A stretch of 64,000 nucleotides of DNA from Paucibacter sp. Y2R2-4 (GTDB lineage Bacteria > Pseudomonadota > Gammaproteobacteria > Burkholderiales > Burkholderiaceae_C), in the NCBI RefSeq assembly GCF_025717535.1, contig NZ_JAJIRO010000001.1, positions 248,001 to 312,000 of the forward strand. The letters run 5' to 3'. Position numbers and translations under genes: made by a program. Shown here piece after piece: positions 38,151-48,925 of the stretch. The notes beneath the pieces were generated by a model. That model saw nothing but the letters and a program-made list of their open reading frames with translations, made no database searches and had not been told where the DNA came from. Positions within the stretch are counted from its first letter, which is position 1, and each line of letters starts with the position of its first letter.

Positions 38151-39209
38151 TCACTTCCAGATGTTGTAGGGCGACTGAATCCAGAGGCCAATGACGACCA
38201 ACCAGACCAGGGTCACAGGGATAAAGATCTTCCAGCCCAGACGCATGATCTGGTCATAGCGGTAGCGCGGGAAGCTGGCTCGCACCCACAAGAACATGGT
38301 GACGACGGCAAAGGTCTTGGCGCCCAACCAGATCCAACCGGGGATGAAGTCCAGCGCTGCGAACGGCGACAACCAACCACCCAGGAAGAACAGCACAGTC
38401 AGGATGGAGACCAGCCACATATTGGCGTATTCGGCCAAGAAGAACATGGCGAAAGACATGCCCGAATACTCGACCATGTGACCGGCCACGATTTCAGACT
38501 CACCTTCAACCACGTCGAAGGGGTGACGGTTGGTTTCGGCCAGACCAGAGATGAAGTACACGCCGAAGATAGGCAGCAAAGGCAACCAGTTCCAAGACAA
38601 GACGCCCATGCCCATGTCGGCAAACTGACCCTTGCCCTGCCCCATGACGATGTCGGTCATGTTCAGGCTGCCGCTGACCATCAGCACCACCACCAGGGCG
38701 AAGCCCATGGCGATTTCGTAACTGACCATCTGTGCGGAGGCACGCAGCGCGCCCAAGAAAGCGTACTTCGAGTTCGAAGCCCAGCCGGCAATGATGACGC
38801 CGTAAACCTCGATCGAGGTGATGGCCATCAAGAGCAGTACGCCGGCATTGACATTGGCCAGCGCCACTTCAGGGCCGAAGGGCACCACCACCCAGGCAGC
38901 CAGGGCCGGCATGATGGTCATGATGGGGCCGATGAAGAACAAACCCTTATTGGCGGCCGAGGGAACAATGATCTCCTTGAAGATCAGTTTCACCGCATCG
39001 GCGATCGGTGTCAGCAAGCCGAAGGGACCGACCCGATTCGGGCCCGGACGAATCTGCGTCCAGCCGATCGCCTTGCGTTCCCACAGCGTCAGGTAGGCCA
39101 CGCAGATCATCAGCGGAGCGACCAAGACGATGATCTTGATCAGGTTCCAGATCACGGGCCAAGCGCCGCCGAGCAGCTGCGCGCCAGATTGGTAAAAGGT
39201 GTCAATCAT
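38151..39209 (-). CDS. nuoH: NADH-quinone oxidoreductase subunit H
   Basis: Eight-helix membrane subunit that forms the quinone cavity with NuoB and NuoD; 352 residues. Signature stretches are [60 protein letters not shown] (the acidic quinone-site loop), and [15 protein letters not shown]. It is 16 bp after nuoG. Confidence 0.97.
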   Translation of the reverse strand: MIDTFYQSGAQLLGGAWPVIWNLIKIIVLVAPLMICVAYLTLWERKAIGWTQIRPGPNRVGPFGLLTPIADAVKLIFKEIIVPSAANKGLFFIGPIMTIMPALAAWVVVPFGPEVALANVNAGVLLLMAITSIEVYGVIIAGWASNSKYAFLGALRASAQMVSYEIAMGFALVVVLMVSGSLNMTDIVMGQGKGQFADMGMGVLSWNWLPLLPIFGVYFISGLAETNRHPFDVVEGESEIVAGHMVEYSGMSFAMFFLAEYANMWLVSILTVLFFLGGWLSPFAALDFIPGWIWLGAKTFAVVTMFLWVRASFPRYRYDQIMRLGWKIFIPVTLVWLVVIGLWIQSPYNIWK

Positions 39210-39225
39210 TGCTGTTCTAAGCCTC

Positions 39226-41553
39226 TCAAGCCTTGGCCACGCTCAAAGCGCCGAAAGACGAGCCCAGCGCTGCGGTTTCGGCCAAACCGGCCGGCACACG
39301 CACCACCGTGGCAGGCAGCTTGGCATCCAAACGGGCGGCCAGCTGCACTTCGCCAGCACCTTCTTGGCTGATACGCACTGAAGCGCCTTCGCTCAGACCC
39401 AGCTGCGTCCACAGCGCTTGAGGCAAGCTCGCAACGGCTGCATTGCGGCCATCGCTGCTCAACTGCAAGGAGCTGGCGTTGCGAACCAGGGCGTCGGTCG
39501 CGTAGATCGGCAGATCGGCCAAACGTTCCAAACCTGCGGCGGCGCCGGCCAGACTTGGCACCGCACTCGAAGCATTGCTCAGACGTGCGTTGAGGTCGGA
39601 ATAGTCGGGACCCAGGGCCTCGGTCCGCACCTGCTCGGAGCTGTCTTGCGCAAAACCCTCGAGCGCCAGCAAATTGCCCAGCACGCGCAAAATCTTCCAG
39701 CCCGGACGGGTTTCGCCCAGCGCCTTGACCACACCGACGAAACTTTGGGCGCGACCTTCGGCGTTGACGAAAGTACCCGAGGTTTCTGTGAACGGTGCCG
39801 TCGGTAGCATCACATCGGCGTATTCCAGACCGGTCTTGAAGGCGCTCATCACCACGACCATCTCAGCAGCGGCCAAGGCTTTGGCAGCGGCCGCCGGATT
39901 GGCGCTGTCCAGCACCGGATCGTTGTTCAAGAGCAGCAAGGCCTTCAGCTGACCGTTCAACATCTGTCCAGCATTCAGACCACCGGCCTTGGGCAAAGCC
40001 GAGGCCAGCTGTGCGCCGACGGTGTTGGCGGCAGCGCTCAGATAACCAACGGTGGAGCCGGTCTGCGCCGCAATCCAGTTGGCCAAGCTCAGCAGGCTGC
40101 TGGCTTGCGGATGCTGTGCGGCGGCGTTGCCCAACAGCACGGCCTTGCGATCACCGCAAAGCAGCGCATCGGCGATCGCCTGTGCGGCCTCGGTGGCTTG
40201 GCCGGGCAGCGGGGCGCTTGCTCCGGTGGCGGAGGCAATCGCCGCGGCCACATCGGCCAGACTTTGCACCCAAGCGCTCGGTGCAGCAGTCACACGGGCA
40301 GCGACCGGCATCAGCCAGTCGTCTTCCGCAGCATGGATGCTCATCACCTGCGCGCCGTGGCGTGCAGCTTGACGCAGACGCTGCGCAAACAGAGGGTGAT
40401 CTTTGCGCAGATTGGAGCCGACCACCAGGGCGCGGTCCAACTCGCTCAAGGAGGCGATTGAGCAGCCCAGCCAGAAAGCCTTGCCGGCTTCAGCCTGGTT
40501 GGCGAAGTCGCTGTGGCGCAGACGGGTGTCGATGTTCTCGCCACCCAGACCGCGCACCAGCTTGGCCAGCAGATGCAACTCTTCCACGGTGCTGTGCTCG
40601 GAACCGAGCGCGCCGATGGCGGCTGGGCCATGCTCTGCACGAATGGCCTTCAGGCCGTTAGCGATGTACTCGAGCGCTGTACTCCAATCAACCGTCTTCC
40701 AAGCGCCGCCCTGCTTGATCATCGGCTGGGTCAGACGCTGATCGCTGTTCAGAGCTTCGTAAGAGAAGCGGTCGCGATCGGCGATCCAGCATTCATTGAC
40801 GGCTTCGTTCTCCAGCGGCACGACGCGCATCACCTCATTGCCCTTGACCTGAACGATCAAATTGGCACCGGTGCTGTCATGCGGGCTGACACTCTTGCGG
40901 CGCGACAACTCCCAAGTACGAGCGCTGTAGCGGAAGGGCTTGCTGGTCAAGGCGCCGACCGGACAGATGTCGATCATATTGCCCGACAACTCCGAGTCGA
41001 CCGAGCGGCCGACAAAGGTCTGGATCTCGGCATGCTCGCCGCGATGCGCCATGCCCAGTTCCATCACGCCGGCAATTTCTTGGCCGAAGCGCACGCAGCG
41101 GGTGCAATGAATGCAGCGGCTCATCTCTTGCATGGAGATCAGAGGGCCGACGTTCTTCTGGAAGACGACGCGCTTTTCTTCGGTGTAGCGCGACTTGCCG
41201 GCACCGTAGCCCACCGCCAAGTCTTGCAACTGGCATTCGCCACCCTGGTCGCAGATCGGGCAATCGAGCGGGTGGTTGATCAGCAAGAACTCCATCACGC
41301 CTTGCTGGGCCTTCAGCGCCTTGTCGCTCTTGGTGCGAACGATCATGCCTTGCGTGACCGGCGTCGCGCAGGCGGGCATAGGCTTGGGCGCCTTCTCCAC
41401 ATCGACCAAGCACATGCGGCAGTTGGCGGCGATGGAGAGCTTCTTGTGATAGCAGAAATGCGGGATGTAAGTGCCGGCCTGCTCGGCGGCATGCATCACC
41501 ATGCTGCCCGCAGGAACCGTCAGCTTCTGACCGTCGAGTTCGATTTCAATCAT
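39226..41553 (-). CDS. nuoG: NADH-quinone oxidoreductase subunit G
   Basis: Large Fe-S subunit of the peripheral arm, 775 residues. The N-terminus carries the [2Fe-2S] N1b motif ([16 protein letters not shown], then a fourth cysteine in PACATPV), the His-ligated N5 motif [18 protein letters not shown], and the N4 motif [10 protein letters not shown] with the later CPVGAL. The remainder is a molybdopterin-oxidoreductase-like fold without cofactor residues. The length is close to mitochondrial and alphaproteobacterial versions and shorter than E. coli NuoG (~908), so the extra N7 cluster region is probably missing. It lies 18 bp after nuoF. Confidence 0.96.
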   Translation of the reverse strand: MIEIELDGQKLTVPAGSMVMHAAEQAGTYIPHFCYHKKLSIAANCRMCLVDVEKAPKPMPACATPVTQGMIVRTKSDKALKAQQGVMEFLLINHPLDCPICDQGGECQLQDLAVGYGAGKSRYTEEKRVVFQKNVGPLISMQEMSRCIHCTRCVRFGQEIAGVMELGMAHRGEHAEIQTFVGRSVDSELSGNMIDICPVGALTSKPFRYSARTWELSRRKSVSPHDSTGANLIVQVKGNEVMRVVPLENEAVNECWIADRDRFSYEALNSDQRLTQPMIKQGGAWKTVDWSTALEYIANGLKAIRAEHGPAAIGALGSEHSTVEELHLLAKLVRGLGGENIDTRLRHSDFANQAEAGKAFWLGCSIASLSELDRALVVGSNLRKDHPLFAQRLRQAARHGAQVMSIHAAEDDWLMPVAARVTAAPSAWVQSLADVAAAIASATGASAPLPGQATEAAQAIADALLCGDRKAVLLGNAAAQHPQASSLLSLANWIAAQTGSTVGYLSAAANTVGAQLASALPKAGGLNAGQMLNGQLKALLLLNNDPVLDSANPAAAAKALAAAEMVVVMSAFKTGLEYADVMLPTAPFTETSGTFVNAEGRAQSFVGVVKALGETRPGWKILRVLGNLLALEGFAQDSSEQVRTEALGPDYSDLNARLSNASSAVPSLAGAAAGLERLADLPIYATDALVRNASSLQLSSDGRNAAVASLPQALWTQLGLSEGASVRISQEGAGEVQLAARLDAKLPATVVRVPAGLAETAALGSSFGALSVAKA

Positions 41554-41571
41554 GTCGTGTCCTGTCCTGCC

Positions 41572-42924
41572 TCAAACCGAGGCCGGCACCAGAGCCGTTT
41601 TGTGTTCGATCAGATGAACGAACTCGTGTTTGAAGTTCTTGATCATGGCGCGCACCGGCATAGCCGCTGCATCGCCCAAAGCGCAGATGGTGCGACCCTG
41701 AATGTTGTCCGCCACCGAGTTCAGCAAATCGATGTCTTCGGGCTTGCCATGGCCGTTGGCAATACGCTCGACCACGCGGTGCATCCAGCCGGTACCTTCA
41801 CGGCAAGGTGTGCATTGACCGCAGGACTCGTGGGCATAGAAGTAAGACAAGCGCAGCAGGCTCTTGACCATGCAACGGCTGTCGTCCATCACGATGACCG
41901 CACCCGAGCCCAGCATCGAACCGGCCTTGGCGATGGAGTCATAGTCCATCGTGCAGTCCATCATAACTTCGGCGGTCAAGACTGGCGAGGACGATCCGCC
42001 TGGGATCACGGCCTTCAGCTTGCGGCCCTTGCGCACGCCACCCGCCAGTTCCAGCAGCTTGGAAAACGGTGTGCCCAATGGGATCTCGTAATTGCCGGGA
42101 CGCTCAACGTCACCCGAGACCGAGAAGATCTTGGTGCCGCCGTTATTGGGCTTGCCGATTTCCAGATAGGGCTGGCCGCCATTTCGGATGATCCAGGGGA
42201 CAGCCGCAAAGGTCTCGGTGTTGTTGATGGTGGTCGGACGACCATACAGTCCAAAGCTGGCGGGGAACGGCGGCTTGAAGCGTGGCTGGCCCTTCTTGCC
42301 TTCCAGCGACTCGAGCAGCGCGGTTTCTTCACCGCAGATGTAGGCGCCGAAACCGTGAAAAGCGTGCAGCTGAAAGCTGAAGTCCGAACCCAGAATGTTG
42401 TCACCCAAGAAACCGGCCGCGCGAGCTTCTTCCAAGGCCGCTTCGAAGCGTTCGTAGACCTCAAAGATCTCGCCGTGGATGTAGTTGTAGCCGGTCTTGA
42501 TGCCCATGGCGAAAGCGGCAATCGCCATGCCTTCAATCACGATGTGCGGGTTGAACATCAAGATGTCGCGGTCTTTGCAAGTGCCGGGCTCGCCTTCGTC
42601 CGAGTTGCAAACCAGGTACTTGGCACCCGGGAACTGACGCGGCATGAAGCTCCACTTCAAGCCGGTTGGGAAACCAGCGCCGCCGCGGCCGCGCAGGCCG
42701 GAAGCCTTGACCTCGGCGATGACTTGGTCTTGCGTCAGCGGCGTGCCTTCGGGCGCGCCCTCGCCTTTCAAGATTTTTCGCAGTGCGGCATAACCGCCAC
42801 GTGCGACGTAGTCCTTCAGACCCCAATTCTTGCCATCCAGACCGTCATAGATCTGCGCGCCGATGTGGCGATCATGGAAACAGGTCTCGACGCCCTGACT
42901 CTGAAACTTGGATAGATCCAGCAT
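41572..42924 (-). CDS. nuoF: NADH-quinone oxidoreductase subunit F
   Basis: Binds NADH and FMN and carries the [4Fe-4S] cluster N3; entry point of electrons. The 450 residues show the NADH/FMN glycine-rich motif [16 protein letters not shown], the FMN-site [39 protein letters not shown] and the cluster motif [14 protein letters not shown] with a final cysteine further on. It is 15 bp after nuoE and works as a pair with it. Confidence 0.97.
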   Translation of the reverse strand: MLDLSKFQSQGVETCFHDRHIGAQIYDGLDGKNWGLKDYVARGGYAALRKILKGEGAPEGTPLTQDQVIAEVKASGLRGRGGAGFPTGLKWSFMPRQFPGAKYLVCNSDEGEPGTCKDRDILMFNPHIVIEGMAIAAFAMGIKTGYNYIHGEIFEVYERFEAALEEARAAGFLGDNILGSDFSFQLHAFHGFGAYICGEETALLESLEGKKGQPRFKPPFPASFGLYGRPTTINNTETFAAVPWIIRNGGQPYLEIGKPNNGGTKIFSVSGDVERPGNYEIPLGTPFSKLLELAGGVRKGRKLKAVIPGGSSSPVLTAEVMMDCTMDYDSIAKAGSMLGSGAVIVMDDSRCMVKSLLRLSYFYAHESCGQCTPCREGTGWMHRVVERIANGHGKPEDIDLLNSVADNIQGRTICALGDAAAMPVRAMIKNFKHEFVHLIEHKTALVPASV

Positions 42925-42939
42925 GCTTCTTCCCGTTCC

Positions 42940-43476
42940 TCAGTTCTTGGCCGCAGCGGCTTCGGCTGCTGCATGGGCCTTGAGCACGTCGACCAGCTCA
43001 TCGAGGCGCTGGTGACTCATGAAGCTGCACATCTGACGGTCATTGACCAACATCACCGGCGAGTCGGCGCAGGCGCCAAGACATTCGCTCTTTTGCACGG
43101 TGAACATACCGTCGGCCGTCGTACCGCCCTCTTCCACGCCCAGCTTTTCGCACAGGTGGTTGAGCGCCTTCTGGCCGTCGCGCAACTGGCAAGGCAAATT
43201 GGTACAGACGTTCAACTTGAACTGACCCAGCTTGCGCTGGTTGTACATGTTGTAGAAGGTCGTCACTTCGTAAACAGCGATCGGCGGCATGCCCAAGTAG
43301 GCAGCGATCGCGTCCTCGCTGGCACGAGACACAAAGCCAATCTCTTGCTGCACGATGGACAGGCAGGCCATCACGGCCGACTGCTTCTGGTCGGCCGGGT
43401 ACTTGGCCACTTCGCGCGCAAAACGTGCCGCGGTGGCTTCACTCAGAATGTATTCATTGCTCATCGAATGACTCAC
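42940..43476 (-). CDS. nuoE: NADH-quinone oxidoreductase subunit E
   Basis: Thioredoxin-like [2Fe-2S] subunit (cluster N1a), 178 residues. The four ligands are in CTNLPC and [12 protein letters not shown], the spacing usual for the family. The C-terminus has a short Ala-rich tail. Its start overlaps the nuoD stop by 4 bases, implying coupled translation. Confidence 0.96.
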   Translation of the reverse strand: MSHSMSNEYILSEATAARFAREVAKYPADQKQSAVMACLSIVQQEIGFVSRASEDAIAAYLGMPPIAVYEVTTFYNMYNQRKLGQFKLNVCTNLPCQLRDGQKALNHLCEKLGVEEGGTTADGMFTVQKSECLGACADSPVMLVNDRQMCSFMSHQRLDELVDVLKAHAAAEAAAAKN

Positions 43477-44726
43477 CGATCGATTTCACCGAACACGATG
43501 TCCATCGTGCCGATGATGGCTACCGCGTCAGCCAACATATGGCCACGCGCCATTTCATCCAGCGCTGCCAAATGGGCAAAGCCTGGGGCGCGAATCTTCA
43601 GTCGGTAAGGCTTGTTGGCCCCATCGCTGACCATATAGATGCCGAACTCACCCTTGGGATGCTCCACCGCCGCGTAGGCTTCGCCTTCGGGGACGGGGAA
43701 TCCTTCGGTGAAGAGTTTGAAGTGGTGGATCAACTCTTCCATGTTCGACTTCATGCCAACACGAGAAGGAGGAGCGACTTTGTGGTTATCGGTGATCACC
43801 GGGCCGGGATTGGCGCGCAACCAAGCCACGCATTGCTGGATGATGCGATTCGATTGGCGCATCTCTTCGACGCGCACCACATAGCGGTCATAGGTGTCGC
43901 CGTTGGTGCCGACCGGAACGTCGAAATCCACCTTGGCGTAAGCGTCATAAGGCTGACTCTTGCGCAAGTCCCAAGGGATGCCGCAACCACGCAGCATTGG
44001 GCCGGTGAAGCCCATATTCAAAGCGCGCTCGGGCGACACCACGCCGATGCCGACGGTACGTTGTTTCCAGATCCGGTTATCGGTCAGCAGCGTTTCGTAA
44101 TCGTCCACATTGCTGGGGAAGCGATTGCAGAAGTCTTCGATGAAGTCCAGCAGCGTGCCGCTGCGGTTCTCATTCATTTTGGCCAAGGTCTTGGCATTCT
44201 TGATCTTGCTGACCTTGTACTGCGGCATGCTGTCCGGCAGATCGCGATAGACACCGCCAGGACGGAAATAAGCCGCATGCATGCGCGCGCCGGAGACGGC
44301 TTCGTACATATCGAACAGGTCTTCACGCTCACGGAAAGCGTAAATCAGCACGTTCATCGCGCCGCAATCCAGACCGTGCGCGCCCAACCACATGAGGTGA
44401 TTCAGCAAGCGCGTGATCTCGGCAAACATCACACGGATGTATTGCGCACGGATCGGCACTTCGATGCCCATCATCTTCTCGATGGCCAGGCAATAGGCCT
44501 GCTCATTGGCCATCATCGACACATAGTCGAGACGGTCCATATAAGGCAGCGACTGGATATAAGTCTTGCTCTCGGCCAGCTTTTCAGTGGCACGGTGCAA
44601 CAAACCGATATGCGGGTCAGCCCGCTGAATCACTTCACCGTCGAGCTCCAAGACCAAGCGCAGCACACCGTGCGCAGCCGGGTGCTGAGGACCGAAATTC
44701 AGCGTGTAGTTCTTGATTTCAGCCAT
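43473..44726 (-). CDS. nuoD: NADH-quinone oxidoreductase subunit D
   Basis: The 49-kDa-type subunit that forms the quinone-binding site with NuoB; 417 residues. It begins [26 protein letters not shown], with the conserved histidine, and has [27 protein letters not shown] and [15 protein letters not shown]. It is a separate gene from nuoC, unlike the fused NuoCD of E. coli. It lies 3 bp after nuoC and overlaps nuoE by 4 bases. Confidence 0.97.
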   Translation of the reverse strand: MAEIKNYTLNFGPQHPAAHGVLRLVLELDGEVIQRADPHIGLLHRATEKLAESKTYIQSLPYMDRLDYVSMMANEQAYCLAIEKMMGIEVPIRAQYIRVMFAEITRLLNHLMWLGAHGLDCGAMNVLIYAFREREDLFDMYEAVSGARMHAAYFRPGGVYRDLPDSMPQYKVSKIKNAKTLAKMNENRSGTLLDFIEDFCNRFPSNVDDYETLLTDNRIWKQRTVGIGVVSPERALNMGFTGPMLRGCGIPWDLRKSQPYDAYAKVDFDVPVGTNGDTYDRYVVRVEEMRQSNRIIQQCVAWLRANPGPVITDNHKVAPPSRVGMKSNMEELIHHFKLFTEGFPVPEGEAYAAVEHPKGEFGIYMVSDGANKPYRLKIRAPGFAHLAALDEMARGHMLADAVAIIGTMDIVFGEIDR

Positions 44727-44729
44727 GAA

Positions 44730-45323
44730 TCAGATACCACCGTAGTTTTCTTCGCGGATGATGCGCGGCGTGATTTCACGCGGCTCAATCGTCACCGCTT
44801 GATAAATCACGCGTTTTTGCTCGGCGTCGTAACGCATTTCCACATTGCCCGAAGTCGGGAAGTCCTTGCGCATTGGGTGACCGATGAATCCGTAATCGGT
44901 CAGGATGCGGCGCAGGTCTTCGTGACCATCAAAAATGATGCCGTACAGGTCAAATGCCTCGCGCTCAAACCAGTTGGCGGAGTTCCAAATCGGCGTGATG
45001 GCGGCAACGCAAGGAAACGCGTCGTCTGGGCAGTAGACCTTCAGGCGCACACGCCAGTTCTTGTTGACCGACAGCAGATGCGAAGCCACGGCATAACGCA
45101 GGCCTTCGTAGCCGCCGTCTTTGTAGCTGCTGTAATCCAGGCCACAGAGGTCAATCAACTGCTCAAAGCGAAGTTCTGGGTGATCACGCAAGGTCTTCGC
45201 GACCGACAGATAGTCGGCAGCAGCAACTTCTATGGTGATTTCACCAAACTGATTCTTCAGTTTTTGAATCTTGTCGCCAAGGACAGACTCAAGTGCGGCT
45301 TGCAGGGTGGCAAGTTTGCTCAT
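44730..45323 (-). CDS. nuoC: NADH-quinone oxidoreductase subunit C
   Basis: The 30-kDa-type peripheral subunit, 197 residues. The family signature [40 protein letters not shown] is intact. The N-terminal ~40 residues are more variable. It is 14 bp after nuoB and 3 bp before nuoD. Confidence 0.96.
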   Translation of the reverse strand: MSKLATLQAALESVLGDKIQKLKNQFGEITIEVAAADYLSVAKTLRDHPELRFEQLIDLCGLDYSSYKDGGYEGLRYAVASHLLSVNKNWRVRLKVYCPDDAFPCVAAITPIWNSANWFEREAFDLYGIIFDGHEDLRRILTDYGFIGHPMRKDFPTSGNVEMRYDAEQKRVIYQAVTIEPREITPRIIREENYGGI

Positions 45324-45337
45324 CGGTACTTGTTCCT

Positions 45338-45814
45338 TCAGCGCGCAATCGTGTTTTCACGACGAATCTTGGCCTGCAATTGCAGGATGCCGTACAGCAA
45401 GGCCTCGGCCGTTGGTGGGCAGCCAGGCACATAAACATCGACCGGCACGATGCGATCGCAACCGCGCACGACCGAATAGCTGTAGTGGTAGTAACCACCG
45501 CCATTGGCACAGGAACCCATCGAGAGCACCCAACGCGGCTCGGCCATCTGGTCGTAGACCTTGCGCAAAGCGGGTGCCATCTTGTTGCACAGCGTGCCGG
45601 CAACAATCATCAAATCGCTCTGACGAGGGCTGGGGCGGAACAACATGCCGAAACGGTCGATGTCATAACGCGCCGCGCCAGCGTGCATCATCTCAACCGC
45701 ACAACAGGCCAGACCGAAGGTCATTGGCCACAAGGAACCGGTCTTGGACCAGTTGATCAGCTTGTCGACCGAGGTGGTGACAAAGCCTTCTTTTAGAACG
45801 CCTTCGATACCCAT
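45338..45814 (-). CDS. nuoB: NADH-quinone oxidoreductase subunit B
   Basis: Carries the terminal cluster N2 that reduces quinone; 158 residues. Ligand cysteines are seen in [10 protein letters not shown] (adjacent pair), in [11 protein letters not shown] and in [15 protein letters not shown]. The arginine-rich [21 protein letters not shown] loop is typical. It is 44 bp after nuoA. Confidence 0.97.
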   Translation of the reverse strand: MGIEGVLKEGFVTTSVDKLINWSKTGSLWPMTFGLACCAVEMMHAGAARYDIDRFGMLFRPSPRQSDLMIVAGTLCNKMAPALRKVYDQMAEPRWVLSMGSCANGGGYYHYSYSVVRGCDRIVPVDVYVPGCPPTAEALLYGILQLQAKIRRENTIAR

Positions 45815-45858
45815 GAGGTGCGCTTCCGAGTTCTGAGTCTGTCAGCAGACCAGGTGCA

Positions 45859-46218
45859 TCATTCCCAATCCAGGGCGCCTTTTTTCCACTCGTAGGCAAA
45901 ACCTACGACCAGAATGCCCAGGAAAATCATCATCGACCAGAAACCCACCGCTCCAATCTCGCGCAGAGAAACTGCCCAAGGAAAGAGAAACGCGATTTCC
46001 AAGTCAAACAAAATGAACAAAATGGCCACGAGGTAATACCGGACGTCGAATTTCATTCGAGCATCTTCAAAGGCCTCGAAGCCGCATTCATAGGGGGAGT
46101 TTTTGGCCGCATCAGGCCGATTTGGCCCAAGCAGAAAGCCGAGCACTTGAGGCGCCACGCCGACGCCGGCGCCGACCAGGATGAAGAGGATGACGGGTAG
46201 GTACTGATCCAAGTTCAT
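45859..46218 (-). CDS. nuoA: NADH-quinone oxidoreductase subunit A
   Basis: Three-helix membrane subunit, first of the nuo operon. From the ATG at 46218 it has 119 residues: [22 protein letters not shown], the conserved acidic loop [41 protein letters not shown], and a C-terminal [10 protein letters not shown] longer frame runs upstream to 46395 through the terminator hairpin, but the family start is MNLDQYLP. No strong ribosome binding site is visible. A terminator-like hairpin ends 51 bases before the start. Confidence 0.95.
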   Translation of the reverse strand: MNLDQYLPVILFILVGAGVGVAPQVLGFLLGPNRPDAAKNSPYECGFEAFEDARMKFDVRYYLVAILFILFDLEIAFLFPWAVSLREIGAVGFWSMMIFLGILVVGFAYEWKKGALDWE

Positions 46219-46269
46219 GGGTGACGCTCTGTCTAGAGCTGCTTTCCGCCTCCAAGCGGTCCACAGCGA

Positions 46270-46325
46270 TTCGAAAAAAGCAACGGGCGCACCGACAGCG
46301 ATAAATCGCTTACGGACTGCGCCCG
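46270..46325 (-). terminator. Strong terminator/attenuator hairpin before nuoA
   Basis: On the minus strand CGGGCGCA pairs with TGCGCCCG, then CCG with CGG and AGCGAT with ATCGCT around a 2-base loop, with only small internal loops. TTGCTTTTTT follows. It lies between tRNA-Leu and nuoA, so it either ends the tRNA transcript or attenuates nuo transcription. Confidence 0.8.
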
Positions 46326-46432
46326 CCTGGTCCCCGGCATTGCAATCAAGAATTTCATCCCGACTTACTCCGCGACAGGGCGCTCCGATCAGCATTCTTC
46401 GGGCTCCAACCTTGGAATACTAACCTATGTTT

Positions 46433-46517
46433 TGGTGCCGTCGGCGAGACTCGAACTCGCACAGCTTTCGCCACTACCCCCTCAAGATAGCGTGTCTACC
46501 AATTTCACCACGACGGC
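46433..46517 (-). tRNA. tRNA-Leu (anticodon GAG)
   Basis: The 85-base gene folds with a 7-bp acceptor stem GCCGTCG/CGACGGC, discriminator A and an encoded CCA. The D arm contains AATTGGTAGACACG, the anticodon loop is TTGAGGG (anticodon GAG, reading CUC/CUU), the variable arm is long as in type II tRNAs, and the T arm holds GAGTTCGAGTCTC. It is very similar to E. coli tRNA-Leu(GAG). It lies between secG and nuoA on the same strand and has its own promoter. Confidence 0.96.
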
Positions 46518-46544
46518 CAATACTTAAATCTAATCTCGACTTGC

Positions 46545-46572
46545 TTTATATAGCGAGAGGGATCGCTATCAA
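46545..46572 (-). promoter_or_regulatory. Promoter of tRNA-Leu
   Basis: On the minus strand TTGATA (46567-46572) and TATAAA (46545-46550) are separated by 16 bases. The expected transcript start is about 20 bases before the mature tRNA 5' end. Confidence 0.65.
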
Positions 46573-46603
46573 GTCAGCCTCGAATTCTATACCGAAATTT
46601 CAA

Positions 46604-46653
46604 GGCCTCTTAGCTGGCAAAAGCAAAATGTTTGCATTTTGTTGACAGAGGCC
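46604..46653 (-). terminator. Nested hairpin downstream of secG
   Basis: GGCCTCT (46604-46610) pairs with AGAGGCC (46647-46653), and inside it CAAAATG pairs with CATTTTG around TTTG (46624-46641). Read leftward the outer stem is followed only by TTGAAATTT, so it is a weak terminator or a processing/stability structure at the secG 3' end. Confidence 0.4.
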
Positions 46654-46681
46654 GACAGGCCACGAGCCCGAAATGCTCGTG

Positions 46682-47062
46682 TCAGTTTCCTGCAGCAGAC
46701 GCTGCAACGGGCGCAGGCGCGACCAAGGCCGGTGCGGCGCCAGGAATGGCGGCAGCACCAGAGGCAGCAACAGCAGCAGGTGCTGCACGGTCCAGGATCG
46801 TGTCCTTGCTGCTCGCGCCACCGCGGTGATTAGCCAAGTAAGCCATGGCCAAAGTACTGACAAAGAAGATGGTGGCGCAGATGGCCGTGCTGCGCGACAG
46901 GAAGTTGGCACTGCCAGTGGCACCAAACAAACTACCCGATGCGCCGCTACCAAACGAGGCCCCCATATCAGCGCCCTTGCCGTGCTGCACCAACACCAAG
47001 CCAATCATGGCCAAAGCACTCAGCAACTGCAAAACCAAGACCAAATTCATCCAAACTTGCAT
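46682..47062 (-). CDS. secG: Preprotein translocase subunit SecG
   Basis: Small inner-membrane component of the SecYEG channel. From the ATG at 47062 it has 126 residues: two helices (LVLVLQLLSALAMIGLVLVQ and FLSRSTAICATIFFVSTLAMAYL) joined by the conserved HGKGADMGASFGSGASGSLFG loop. The C-terminal ~45 residues are an Ala/Pro-rich tail. GGAG lies before the chosen start; a longer frame to 47140 lacks support. It sits between tpiA and tRNA-Leu, the common betaproteobacterial order. Confidence 0.95.
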   Translation of the reverse strand: MQVWMNLVLVLQLLSALAMIGLVLVQHGKGADMGASFGSGASGSLFGATGSANFLSRSTAICATIFFVSTLAMAYLANHRGGASSKDTILDRAAPAAVAASGAAAIPGAAPALVAPAPVAASAAGN

Positions 47063-47152
47063 TTCAAACACTCCAAAAATTCTTGATCTTTTGGCCTCGA
47101 CTTGCGAGACCCCAAGCTCGGCAAAAGGCTCCGAGGCCAAACTACAAACTCT

Positions 47153-47893
47153 TTACATGGCCGCCCGGCAGATGGCGGCAAAGTCCGCAGCCTTCAAGGC
47201 CGCACCACCGATCAAACCACCATCAATATCAGCCTGGGCAAACAACTGCGCCGCATTGTCCGGCTTGACGCTGCCACCATACAGAATGCGCATGGTGTCA
47301 GCCTTCTGGCTGGCTGCCTGCAACTGCTTGCGCAGCACCGCATGTACGGCCTGGGCTTGCTCGGGGCTAGCGGTCAAACCGGTACCAATGGCCCACACCG
47401 GCTCGTACGCCAGCACGATTTCACCGATGCAATGCGTCAGCGTATGGATGACAGCCGCCAACTGCCGCTTCACCACCAACTCGGTTTGACCGGCTTCGCG
47501 CTCTGCCAGCGTCTCGCCCACACAGACGATGGGCGTGACGCCATGGGCCAAAGCGGCCTTGGCCTTGTCCGCGACCAACTGATCACTTTCATGGTGATAG
47601 GCACGCCGCTCGGAATGACCGACGATGACATAACGGCAACCCAGGTCGGACAACATGGCCGACGAGACTTCACCGGTGTAAGCGCCCTGCTCATGAGATG
47701 AGCAATCTTGCGCACCCAACAGCACCTGTTGACCCGTCAGCGTCAAGGCGGTTTCCGTTAGATAAGGAAACGGCACACAAACAGCAACGTCGGCACTCCA
47801 CGGCCCAGCATCCTTCAATGCACCCAACAGGGCGGCATTCGAGGCTCGGCTGCCATGCATTTTCCAATTGCCAACAACAAGCTTCTTGCGCAT
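47153..47893 (-). CDS. tpiA: Triosephosphate isomerase
   Basis: Glycolytic/gluconeogenic enzyme that interconverts DHAP and GAP in the cytosol. The 246 residues show all catalytic parts: Lys11 in GNWKM, the histidine in IVGHSERR, the glutamate in [12 protein letters not shown] and the phosphate loop YGGSVKPDN plus GLIGGAAL. It starts 23 bp after the quinone oxidoreductase stop and precedes secG by 90 bp, so all are likely in one transcript. Confidence 0.97.
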   Translation of the reverse strand: MRKKLVVGNWKMHGSRASNAALLGALKDAGPWSADVAVCVPFPYLTETALTLTGQQVLLGAQDCSSHEQGAYTGEVSSAMLSDLGCRYVIVGHSERRAYHHESDQLVADKAKAALAHGVTPIVCVGETLAEREAGQTELVVKRQLAAVIHTLTHCIGEIVLAYEPVWAIGTGLTASPEQAQAVHAVLRKQLQAASQKADTMRILYGGSVKPDNAAQLFAQADIDGGLIGGAALKAADFAAICRAAM

Positions 47894-47916
47894 TGTCTCT
47901 GTCCTTTATTTGTGAA

Positions 47917-48906
47917 TCAGTGCCAGCTCAACACGATCTTGCCGATGTGCTCGCCCGATTCCATCAATGAATGCGCGGCAGCCGTTTGATCCGCAGGCAT
48001 GCTGCGATAGATCACCGGGCCAATCTCCCGCCGCGACAACAAGGGCCAAACTCGGTCCCTCAAGGCGCGCGCAATGCTCGCTTTGAAAGCCAAAGAGCGC
48101 GGCCGCAAGGTTGAGCCGGTCACCGTCAAGCGGCGACGCAGCACCAAGCCAGCATCGAACTTGGCATCAACCCCACCTTGAACGGCAATGATCACCGTCC
48201 GGCCATCTTCCGCCAAGCAGCGCACATTACGCTCAACATAGCTGCCCGCGACCATATCCAAAATGACATCAACGCCGCGACCGGCCGTCGCAGCGGCGAC
48301 TTCCGCAACAAAATCTTGTTGCTTATAGTCAATCGCCAGATCGGCACCCAGCTTCAGACACGCATCAGCCTTGTCGGCATTGCCCACCGTGACCAGCACG
48401 CGAGCACCCATGGCCTTGGCCAATTGAATGGCCGTCACGCCGATGCCACTGCTGCCGCCGTGAACCAAGAGTGTTTCGCCTGCCATCAGGCCCGCGCGCT
48501 CGAAAACATTGGACCAAACGGTGAAGTAGGTTTCCGGCAAGCTGGCAGCCTCAACCATGCTCCAACCCTCAGGCACCGACAGGCATTGGCCAATCGGTGC
48601 TGTACAGAGCTCGGCATAGCCCCCGCCCGCCACCAAGGCGCACACCGCATCGCCGAGCTTGAAGCCCGCCTCAGCCAAGGCCTGCGCATCACCCGCGACG
48701 ATTCGCCCGGCCACTTCTAGGCCTGGCAAATCACTGGCACCGGCCGGAGCCGGATAAGCGCCCTTGCGCTGCAGCACATCGGGGCGATTGAGGCCAAAGG
48801 CCTCCACCACGATCAAGCACTCCCCTGCCCCAGCGATGGGGTCGGGGCGCTCGATCATCTGCAGCACCTCAGGCCCGCCTGGGCGGGTGATGGCGATTGC
48901 CTTCAT
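47917..48906 (-). CDS. NAD(P)H quinone oxidoreductase, PIG3 family
   Basis: A zinc-free medium-chain dehydrogenase, 329 residues from the ATG at 48906. The start MKAIAITRPGGPEVLQMIERPDP, FGLNRPDVLQRKGAYP and the nucleotide-binding HGGSSGIGVTAIQLAKAMGARV are typical of the TP53I3/PIG3 quinone reductases; the cysteine/histidine zinc ligands of alcohol dehydrogenases are absent. An upstream extension of the frame to 48966 runs into the end of pnp and is not favoured. It lies 19 bp after pnp. Confidence 0.9.
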   Translation of the reverse strand: MKAIAITRPGGPEVLQMIERPDPIAGAGECLIVVEAFGLNRPDVLQRKGAYPAPAGASDLPGLEVAGRIVAGDAQALAEAGFKLGDAVCALVAGGGYAELCTAPIGQCLSVPEGWSMVEAASLPETYFTVWSNVFERAGLMAGETLLVHGGSSGIGVTAIQLAKAMGARVLVTVGNADKADACLKLGADLAIDYKQQDFVAEVAAATAGRGVDVILDMVAGSYVERNVRCLAEDGRTVIIAVQGGVDAKFDAGLVLRRRLTVTGSTLRPRSLAFKASIARALRDRVWPLLSRREIGPVIYRSMPADQTAAAHSLMESGEHIGKIVLSWH

Positions 48907-48925
48907 CGGCAGCGACGACTTCGTC

